Below, in pieces: positions 1-5,936 of a DNA stretch of 16,244 nucleotides. Under the pieces are notes generated by a model, which saw only the letters and a program-made list of their open reading frames with translations, was not told the DNA's origin and made no database searches. How positions within the stretch are numbered: position 1 is the first letter of the stretch; each line of letters starts with the position of its first letter. The position numbers were made by a program, and so were the translations under genes. The stretch spans positions 1 to 16,244 of the forward strand of contig CAAEDF010000154.1 of assembly GCA_900754535.1 (NCBI GenBank), read 5' to 3'. Source of the DNA: Clostridia bacterium (GTDB lineage Bacteria; Bacillota; Clostridia; Oscillospirales; CAG-382).

Positions 1-1703
1 TCAAACTCGTTTTTCTTTATTTCTATATTCCGTATCTGCTTGAATACGGGCAGATGCTTATTGACGGCCATTATATCCGCTTTTATACGATCTTTTATCT
101 CATCGGGAGAGGCGCCCTCGAAGAGAGAGTATTCCGGATATACCACAGCCGTAAGCATCATTTCACCGTTTACGTCGCGGGCGACGACCACGCATTCGCA
201 GATGGCCTCAAGCTTGCAGAGATATTCCTCTATCTCCTCGGGGTAAATATTCTTTCCGTTGGAAAGAATAATAACGTTTTTGAGCCTGCCGGTGATAAAT
301 ATATAGCCCTCGTCGTCGACGTATCCCAGATCGCCGGTTCTGAAAAAGCCGTCCGATGTGAACGCTGCGGCCGTTGCCTCCGGGTTATTGTAATACCCGA
401 GCATAACATGAGGACCCTTTACGCATATTTCGCCGACAGAGCCGGTCTCCGCCTCGGACTCGACCCCGTTTTCGTCCGTTTTGAGAATCTTTATGCTGCT
501 TCCCTTTATGGGAACGCCTACGGAGCCGTATTTGAGATTTGTATAAGGATTGACGGAAACGAGCGGCGCGCACTCGGTTATCCCATAGCCCTGTGCTATC
601 TGGATACCAAGCTCATCAAATCTGTCTACAAGCTCATAATCAAGCGCCGCACCGCCGCATATCATCTTTGAAAGCCTGCCTCCGAGCCCCTTGCGGATCT
701 CGGAAAACACGAGCCCACGAAGATCGATACCGACGCGCCTGACCGCCTTTGTGACCGATATACCGCGGGAAACAAGCTTTTCCTTGCCTTTTTTCCTTAT
801 TTCATCGCAGATCTTTTTGTATATTGTAGACACAAAAAGCGGAACGAGCACCATGCCGGTGGGCTTGAAGAGGTTTATGTTCCTTAAAACATATTTAAGG
901 CTGTTGTTTATGCATACGGTAGCGCCGATGCATATCGGCGTCAGTATCCCGCAGCATGTCTCGTATGTATGATGCAGCGGCAGAACCGACAGGACCGTGT
1001 CCTTATCGCCGAAATTGACCATGTTTGCCGACGCATGTATACATTCAAGGATATTTGAATGCGAAAGCATGACGCCCTTGCTGGTACCGGTTGTTCCGGA
1101 GGTGAATATGATGGCGCTCATTTCGTGGATATCCTTATAAGCGCGAGCATATGCATCGTTGCCGCCGGCGCACATATCGTGACCGACGGAGATAAGCTGA
1201 GAATAAAACAAAAGCCGATTGGAGACAGAACGCGGGATCTCACCGGAGGGTGCGTCTAAGGATATAAAATATTTTATGCCGTCAAGCGAATCTGCCATTG
1301 AAAGAACGGCTTCCTCATATGCCGACGAGAATACAAGAGTATCCGTTTCGGAGAGTATGAGAAAGTTTTTGATCTGTTCCACCTGAAGCTCTCTGTCGAG
1401 CGGGATGACGACTCCGCCGCCGCCGATGGCGACGACATATGATACGACCCATTCCGGACGGCTTTCGGAAAGGATGGCAAGTCTCTTCCCGAGAAGTCCG
1501 TATGCGGAAAGCGCGGTACCTAAGGAATTGCACGCCGCGCCGAATTCGGCATATGACATTTCATGTACCTGTGACCCGTCCGGTCCGAAATACTTGAACA
1601 AGGTTTTTGCGCCGTATTTTTCCGCACTTGCCTCGACAAGGTATTTTATGTCGGTAAATTTTTCATACCTTTCGGGCGGATAGATTTTTTTCAATTTCAC
1701 CAT
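1..1703 (-). CDS. Long-chain acyl-CoA synthetase, AMP-forming (3' end cut by window)
   Basis: Activates a fatty acid with ATP to an acyl-adenylate and transfers it to coenzyme A. I translated the minus strand from ATG 1703 and it stays open to the window edge (567 codons plus 2 nt). Adenylate-forming signatures appear in order: P-loop TSGTTGTSKG at residues 201-210, the GYGITECAP motif at 372-380, the hinge-side TGDLG at 456-460, and LKNVIILSNGKNIYP at 474-488, typical of the long-chain acyl-CoA synthetase branch. The sequence stops in the C-terminal subdomain (LPVFKQIRNIEI at 551-562), so the last residues, including the usual A10 lysine, lie outside the window. It has its own sigma-A-like promoter and points away from spoVAC. 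Start choice is uncertain: AAGGA touches the ATG directly, whereas TTG at 1694 has 9 nt spacing. The class is secure; chain-length preference is not visible. Confidence 0.93.
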   Translation of the reverse strand, partial: MVKLKKIYPPERYEKFTDIKYLVEASAEKYGAKTLFKYFGPDGSQVHEMSYAEFGAACNSLGTALSAYGLLGKRLAILSESRPEWVVSYVVAIGGGGVVIPLDRELQVEQIKNFLILSETDTLVFSSAYEEAVLSMADSLDGIKYFISLDAPSGEIPRSVSNRLLFYSQLISVGHDMCAGGNDAYARAYKDIHEMSAIIFTSGTTGTSKGVMLSHSNILECIHASANMVNFGDKDTVLSVLPLHHTYETCCGILTPICIGATVCINNSLKYVLRNINLFKPTGMVLVPLFVSTIYKKICDEIRKKGKEKLVSRGISVTKAVRRVGIDLRGLVFSEIRKGLGGRLSKMICGGAALDYELVDRFDELGIQIAQGYGITECAPLVSVNPYTNLKYGSVGVPIKGSSIKILKTDENGVESEAETGSVGEICVKGPHVMLGYYNNPEATAAAFTSDGFFRTGDLGYVDDEGYIFITGRLKNVIILSNGKNIYPEEIEEYLCKLEAICECVVVARDVNGEMMLTAVVYPEYSLFEGASPDEIKDRIKADIMAVNKHLPVFKQIRNIEIKKNEF

Positions 1704-1739
1704 TCCTTATAAATGATCGTTGTTTGCACAGACATTTTT

Positions 1740-1767
1740 ATTATATCTCTTAACGTCTTAAAGTCAA
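1740..1767 (-). promoter_or_regulatory. Sigma-A-type promoter of the acyl-CoA synthetase gene
   Basis: On the minus strand, TTGACT (1767-1762, five of six consensus bases) and TATAAT (1745-1740, perfect) are separated by 16 bp. Transcription would start near 1733, leaving a leader of about 30 nt before the start codon. The box quality suggests strong vegetative transcription. Seen directly; not experimentally shown. Confidence 0.8.
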
Positions 1768-1789
1768 GTGATTTGGCATAAATTTTGCG

Positions 1790-1801
1790 TTTTACGTAAA
1801 A
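1790..1801. promoter_or_regulatory. Perfect 12 bp palindrome, possible operator
   Basis: TTTTACGTAAAA is its own reverse complement. It lies 22 bp upstream of the -35 box of the acyl-CoA synthetase promoter and about 100 bp before spoVAC, in the divergent intergenic region. The position would suit an activator site for the minus-strand gene or a shared operator. I recognise no known regulator's consensus in it. A short AT-rich palindrome can occur by chance, so the call is tentative. Confidence 0.3.
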
Positions 1802-1899
1802 AATAAAGCATAATCACAATAGACCGGACGTTTGAAAGCGCATATACGCGCAGCGATTACCGGGGCACTTTATGATAATATGCGGGGGCCTGAAGCTTT

Positions 1900-2337
1900 A
1901 TGAACAGGGACGAATATCTTGATTATGTTGAAGAGAGAAGCAAAAGGAGCCGTTGCTTCACAAACACGCTCAAGGCGTTTTTTGCCGGAGGGCTTATATG
2001 CATGCTGGGACAGGCTTTTGCCGACCTTTATTCCCTGCTGGGCGCCGAAAAGGACGTTTCGTCCGCTATGGCGTCGGTAAGTATTATCTTTTTGTCGGGA
2101 CTTCTTACAGGCATAGGTTGGTTTGACGTAATAGCAAAATTTGCAGGCGCAGGTACGCTTGTGCCCATAACGGGATTTGCAAACGCGGTTTGTTCCATTG
2201 CCATAGAAAGCAAAAGCGAGGGATATGTGACGGGAGTTTGCGCGGAAATGTTCCGGATAGCCGGGCCGGTGCTTGTATTCGGCACCTCGCTGTCTGTTAT
2301 TTACGGCATCATTTATTATATTATTTCCATTTCATAG
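1900..2337 (+). CDS. spoVAC: Stage V sporulation protein AC
   Basis: Membrane protein of the SpoVA channel, which moves Ca-dipicolinic acid into the forespore during sporulation and releases it at germination; B. subtilis SpoVAC has been described as mechanosensitive. The 145 residues match the usual length of about 150. A charged cytosolic N-terminus (1-24) precedes membrane segments at about 25-46, 56-77 and 122-143. The family signature AFFAGGLICMLGQ starts at residue 26 and GAGTLVPITGFANAV covers 83-97. It is the first gene of a three-gene operon, 18 nt before spoVAD. The start ATG has only a weak G-rich ribosome site but fits the family N-terminus. Confidence 0.95.
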   Translation: MNRDEYLDYVEERSKRSRCFTNTLKAFFAGGLICMLGQAFADLYSLLGAEKDVSSAMASVSIIFLSGLLTGIGWFDVIAKFAGAGTLVPITGFANAVCSIAIESKSEGYVTGVCAEMFRIAGPVLVFGTSLSVIYGIIYYIISIS

Positions 2338-2355
2338 AGATCGGAAGGCAAACAA

Positions 2356-3351
2356 ATGAGTATTATAAAATATAAAAACTGTTTTATTTCTCACACTGCG
2401 TCTGCGGTCGGAAAGGCCGAGGCTGACGGACCGCTTGGGAGCATGTTTGACCTGCTGGAGCGTGACGCATATTTCGGAGAGCCGTCATGGGAAAAAGCCG
2501 AAAGTGAGCTGCTTAGGCGCACGATAAATATACTGCTTAAAAAGTCCCAAAAAGCGCCGGAAAATATTGATCTGCTGCTTGGCGGTGATCTTTTGAATCA
2601 ATGCACCGCATCGTCTTTTGCGGTAAGCGGCTTGAAAATACCTTTCCTCGGGCTGTACGGTGCATGCTCCACCGCGGCCGAAGCGCTTCTCGTCGGCTGC
2701 CGTTTTTGCAGCGGCGGTGATATGAGACGCGTGATTGCGTTTGCCGGATCACACTTCTGCTCGTCCGAGCGTCAGTTCAGATTCCCGCTTGAATACGGAA
2801 ACCAGAGGACGCCGACTGCACAATGCACGGTCACGGGCGCAGGTGCGTTCCTTATAGACGCGGACAACAACTGCGGCGTCGAGATATGCGAGGGGCTTGT
2901 GGGAAAGATCGTCGACAACGGCGTAAAGGATTCGGCAAATATGGGCGCCGCGATGGCTACCGCCGCCGTTGACACGATACTCAGATATTTTGATGAAAGC
3001 GGTAAAAGCGCGCAGGATTTTGATTATATCGTCACCGGAGACCTTGGGAGCGAAGGATTTGCTCTTGCCGAGGAGCTGCTCGGCCGATGCGGATTCAATC
3101 ACTGCGGGCGGCTCGTTGATTGCGGGATGCTTATTTACGACAGAAAAGAACAGGACGTAAACGCAGGCGGATCAGGCTGCGGCTGTTCCGCTTCGGTCAC
3201 CGCCGCATATTTTTTTAACAAGCTTAGAAAAAAAGAGATAAACAGCTTTTTGCTTATCGGAACAGGAGCTTTGCTGAGCCCTAAAACGGTGCTCCAAAAG
3301 AATTCCATCCCGTCTATTGCACATCTTGTGCACTTTCGCCGTACATTTTAA
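2356..3351 (+). CDS. spoVAD: Stage V sporulation protein AD
   Basis: Soluble, thiolase-fold subunit of the SpoVA system; in B. subtilis it binds dipicolinic acid on the inner spore membrane. At 331 residues it is close to the B. subtilis protein (338). Hallmarks: DGPLGSMFD at 24-32, LLLGGDLLNQ at 73-82, YGACSTAAEALL at 101-112 (Cys104 sits at the thiolase nucleophile position), SSERQFRFPLEYG at 136-148, GGSGCGCSA at 271-279 and GTGALLSP at 302-309 near the C-terminus. Histidine-based thiolase chemistry is not evident, in line with a binding role. GGAAGG lies 7 nt before the ATG. It follows spoVAC by 18 nt and precedes spoVAE by 35 nt. Confidence 0.97.
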   Translation: MSIIKYKNCFISHTASAVGKAEADGPLGSMFDLLERDAYFGEPSWEKAESELLRRTINILLKKSQKAPENIDLLLGGDLLNQCTASSFAVSGLKIPFLGLYGACSTAAEALLVGCRFCSGGDMRRVIAFAGSHFCSSERQFRFPLEYGNQRTPTAQCTVTGAGAFLIDADNNCGVEICEGLVGKIVDNGVKDSANMGAAMATAAVDTILRYFDESGKSAQDFDYIVTGDLGSEGFALAEELLGRCGFNHCGRLVDCGMLIYDRKEQDVNAGGSGCGCSASVTAAYFFNKLRKKEINSFLLIGTGALLSPKTVLQKNSIPSIAHLVHFRRTF

Positions 3352-3386
3352 GATTTACGATCATTGTAAAACAGAAAGGTGAAAAA

Positions 3387-3740
3387 ATGGAATATCTGAA
3401 TTCATTTTTGATCGGCGGCTTGCTGTGTGTTGTGGCGCAGCTGCTTATTGACAAGACAAAGCTTACGCCGGCATATATTCTCGTCGGTTATATTTGTGCC
3501 GGCGTGATATTGAGCGCAGTTGGTCTATACGGTCCGTTTGCGGAATTTGCGTATGCAGGAGCTTCGGTGCCGCTTACGGGATTCGGTCATCTTCTGGCAA
3601 GCGGAGTGCGCAGGGCCGTGGACGCAAACGGTTTATTCGGCGCGTTGACCGGAGGATTGAGCGCTGCGGCGGCGGGGATAAGCGCGACGATATGCTTTGC
3701 CTTTTTATTTTCCGTACTGTTCAGAAGCAAGCAAAACTAA
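3387..3740 (+). CDS. spoVAE: Stage V sporulation protein AE (AEb type)
   Basis: Third component of the SpoVA dipicolinic acid channel. The 117 residues are almost wholly hydrophobic, with membrane segments at about 5-21, 29-47, 50-72 and 84-112. The motif AGASVPLTGFGHLL at 57-70 marks the SpoVAE(b) family and parallels the VPITGF motif of SpoVAC, so the two are probably distant paralogues. The ribosome site AAAGGTG lies 5 nt before ATG 3387. No spoVAA, spoVAB, spoVAEa or spoVAF genes follow: the next genes are convergent. This C-D-E set is the reduced form common in Clostridia. Confidence 0.94.
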   Translation: MEYLNSFLIGGLLCVVAQLLIDKTKLTPAYILVGYICAGVILSAVGLYGPFAEFAYAGASVPLTGFGHLLASGVRRAVDANGLFGALTGGLSAAAAGISATICFAFLFSVLFRSKQN

Positions 3741-3794
3741 GGCGTATGCTGCAAGGTATGTCTATTCCGAAAAATAAATTTTGCCCGTTAAAAA

Positions 3795-3826
3795 AACGAC
3801 CCGGAGCATAAAAGCTCCGGGCCGTT
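3795..3826 (-). terminator. Intrinsic terminator of the seven-gene operon
   Basis: CCCGGAGC (3800-3807) and GCTCCGGG (3814-3821) form a perfect 8 bp G+C-rich stem around the loop ATAAAA. Four more pairs extend it beyond one A-C mismatch (3795-3798 with 3823-3826). On the minus strand the hairpin is followed by seven T residues (3796-3790), the layout of a rho-independent terminator for the operon ending at 3861. On the plus strand the hairpin also lies downstream of spoVAE, but without a good T run, so termination of spoVA is probably weaker. Confidence 0.9.
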
Positions 3827-3860
3827 CCCGTTTGAAATGCAAATGTCCTTGAAAATGATA

Positions 3861-4904
3861 TCAGCCCGTGATACCGCTTCTTTCGACACCCTCTATAAGC
3901 GTACGCTGCGCAAACAGATAGATGATGACCAGCGGCGCAAGTATAAGCAGACCGCAGGTATTCCGGATAGCGGTTTCGTAAGTGGTTTGAGCCGCATAAT
4001 CGGTATCCAGAGACGTCGGGATACTGACTATATTCGGAAGCAGCCAGTTCTTTGTTTTGTCTGTGAAGAACAGGCCCGTATAGAACTCATCCGTCCATTG
4101 CCATGAGAAAGCGAACATAAATATGGTCACAAGCATAGGCACGGACATCGGCAGGATTATGCGTATAAAGGTCTTTATGACGCCTGCGCCGTCAACATAC
4201 GCCGCCTCTTCCAGCTCATCGGGAACACCCTTGAAATACTGGCGCATTATAAAGATATACAGACCGTTCTTAAAGGCAAGACCGGTAAATGAGAGTATAC
4301 CGAGCGGCCAGTAGGTATTGAGCAGGTTAGCTATCGCCGGGGTGGCCTCGGTCGACAGTCCGAAGGTCTTTGCGATAAAGCCGTATATACCCCAGATATC
4401 AAAATATCTGAATTTCATGAACAAAGACATCTGAAGCGTCTCGTGCGGTATGATCATGGTGAATATAACCGCAAAGAACAGGATGTTTCTGCCCCTGAAT
4501 TTGAACTTGGAAAGTCCGTAGCCGACGACCGCACAGGTGAGCATCTGCACAACTCCGCACAGAAGCGACAGGGTTGTGGTGTTGAACAGCGCTTTGAAAT
4601 ATTCGTTGTCGTTTATGATCGCCTTATATGTATCCAGCGTGGGATACTTGGGTATCAGCTTAACCATAACGTCAACAAAGTCTTCCCTGCTCATGAACGA
4701 GCCGGCTATCTTTGTGATATACGGATAAATGACGACGTAGGAGATACCTATAAGGAGCACAAGCCTAAAGATGGCCCAGCAGGCTTTTTTGAAAAAGTAA
4801 AACGTAAAATACTTATATTTCAAAAGCTCCCAAAAGGTGGTCTTCTCATCGAACTTGCGAAGACGGGGATCGGACTTGACTGCGTTTTCTCTGATATTAT
4901 CCAT
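3861..4904 (-). CDS. Carbohydrate ABC transporter permease, MalG/AraQ-like (second pair)
   Basis: Inner-membrane permease of the CUT1 sugar ABC family, the MalG-like half of a heterodimer with the protein at 4923-5918. It has 347 residues, longer than the usual ~280 because of a charged cytosolic N-terminus of about 40 residues and a loop at 70-105. Membrane segments lie near 42-62, 108-130, 140-162, 190-220, 255-275 and 313-333. The ATPase-contacting EAA loop is well kept: EEAAYVDGA at 232-240 followed by LPMSVP at 251-256. AAGGGAGG precedes the ATG and the gap after the upstream gene is 18 nt. It is the last gene of the operon, ending 35 bp before the terminator hairpin. Substrate cannot be read from the sequence. 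Confidence 0.92.
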   Translation of the reverse strand: MDNIRENAVKSDPRLRKFDEKTTFWELLKYKYFTFYFFKKACWAIFRLVLLIGISYVVIYPYITKIAGSFMSREDFVDVMVKLIPKYPTLDTYKAIINDNEYFKALFNTTTLSLLCGVVQMLTCAVVGYGLSKFKFRGRNILFFAVIFTMIIPHETLQMSLFMKFRYFDIWGIYGFIAKTFGLSTEATPAIANLLNTYWPLGILSFTGLAFKNGLYIFIMRQYFKGVPDELEEAAYVDGAGVIKTFIRIILPMSVPMLVTIFMFAFSWQWTDEFYTGLFFTDKTKNWLLPNIVSIPTSLDTDYAAQTTYETAIRNTCGLLILAPLVIIYLFAQRTLIEGVERSGITG

Positions 4905-4922
4905 TTTATATCCTCCCTTCGC

Positions 4923-5918
4923 TTAATCCCTGCGCTGATAGAAGACATACGCCGACATTATTCCGGCCAGTATGGCAAGTATCAGCATGACTATCAAGAA
5001 ATAGATCCACGACATGGCGGTTGCCTCGGTCATGCGTCCGGACTCGTCATAAATGGTATTTATTGTATTTATGACGGTATTGGAGCTTGACGTGAACGAG
5101 TCTATAACCGTATACACGAGGTTGACGAGGATCATCGGGCTGATCATCGGGAAGGTTATCTTCCAGAAGGTCTCCCAGGACGAAGCGCCCTCCATATAGC
5201 AGGATTCGTATATAGCGGGAGAGATCGACTGAAGACCGGCAAGGAAGATAAGCATCTGGACACCCGAACGGTTTACTATGTCATAGACATTGTTGACCAG
5301 GTTTTGTATCCATGTGACCATCTCCGTACCTATCTGCATGCCCGAGAAGAACCGTGCGACATCGATGGCCGATATGAATTCACTTCCGCTTGAAGCGCCC
5401 TCGATTGCGCCTCCCGTTGTATCCGTTACACCCTGCATAACATCGGCAAGAGTATTACGTGCGTCTATCGAATCGATTATACCGGTGGAAACAATGACCG
5501 GGATGAAGAATATCGCTCTGAACACGGCGCGGCCGCGCATTTTCTGATTGAGCATAATAGCCATGAACAGTGCAAATATAACCGTTGCGGGAATATTGAG
5601 TGCCAGCTCACCCAGGGTGGTGACCAGAGATTTTACAAAATCCGGATCCTCAAACAACGCTGCGGAGTAGTTCTCAAACCCGATAAATTCGGTTATATAT
5701 CCGCTGCCCGGCTGCGTTTGTATTTCGCTGAAGGAAAATTTGATGGAATCGAAAATCAGCGGAAGATATATAAGCACGAAGCCTATAAGAAACGGTGCGA
5801 CAAAAAGCCATCCCATTTTAGCCTTCTGCTTTTCCAGAGACTTTCCCTTCCGCTTTTTAGGAGCGGCTTTCGGCTCTGCAGGTAAAACAGTCGACTTGAC
5901 ATTTTGTGCATTATCCAT
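4923..5918 (-). CDS. Carbohydrate ABC transporter permease, MalF/UgpA-like (second pair)
   Basis: CUT1-type permease, partner of the MalG-like protein encoded 18 nt downstream. It has 331 residues. A very basic N-terminal tail (16-34, KKRKGKS region) precedes membrane segments at about 38-60, 103-123, 132-152, 204-230, 262-283 and 303-327. The loop between segments three and four (about 153-200) is long and rich in Gly, Ser, Thr and acidic residues. The fourth segment is polar (NLVNN, NRSG). The EAA loop is diverged: ESCYMEGAS at 238-246 has Glu where Asp is usual, followed by ITFPMISP at 254-261. These traits differ from the permease at 11909-12856, so the two pairs belong to different subfamilies. 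The ribosome site is GGAAGGAGAGG. Confidence 0.92.
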   Translation of the reverse strand: MDNAQNVKSTVLPAEPKAAPKKRKGKSLEKQKAKMGWLFVAPFLIGFVLIYLPLIFDSIKFSFSEIQTQPGSGYITEFIGFENYSAALFEDPDFVKSLVTTLGELALNIPATVIFALFMAIMLNQKMRGRAVFRAIFFIPVIVSTGIIDSIDARNTLADVMQGVTDTTGGAIEGASSGSEFISAIDVARFFSGMQIGTEMVTWIQNLVNNVYDIVNRSGVQMLIFLAGLQSISPAIYESCYMEGASSWETFWKITFPMISPMILVNLVYTVIDSFTSSSNTVINTINTIYDESGRMTEATAMSWIYFLIVMLILAILAGIMSAYVFYQRRD

Positions 5919-5936
5919 TTTTACCTCTCCTTCCCT

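Larger units (their letters stand above)
1704..1899. other. Divergent intergenic region
   Basis: This 196 bp region separates the acyl-CoA synthetase (minus) from spoVAC (plus). It holds the synthetase promoter and a 12 bp palindrome. A sigma-G promoter would be expected for spoVAC, as in Bacillus subtilis, but I find no convincing pair of boxes. The closest are CACTTTA at 1866-1872 with GCATA at 1840-1844, spaced too far apart (21 bp). Before spoVAC the only Shine-Dalgarno-like sequence is GGGGG near 1884-1888. Confidence 0.6.

Noticed and set aside
54..671. 205-codon open frame on the plus strand
   Set aside because: It lies antisense to the well-supported acyl-CoA synthetase frame, shows no recognisable domain and lacks a ribosome site. 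It is a by-product of codon use on the other strand.
1866..1872. CACTTTA as a sigma-G -10 box for spoVAC
   Set aside because: The nearest -35-like GCATA (1840-1844) is 21 bp away instead of 17-18, and the -10 has a mismatch at a conserved base.
4443..5090. 215-codon open frame on the plus strand spanning two permease genes
   Set aside because: It crosses the junction of two genes with clear EAA loops on the minus strand and has no recognisable features.
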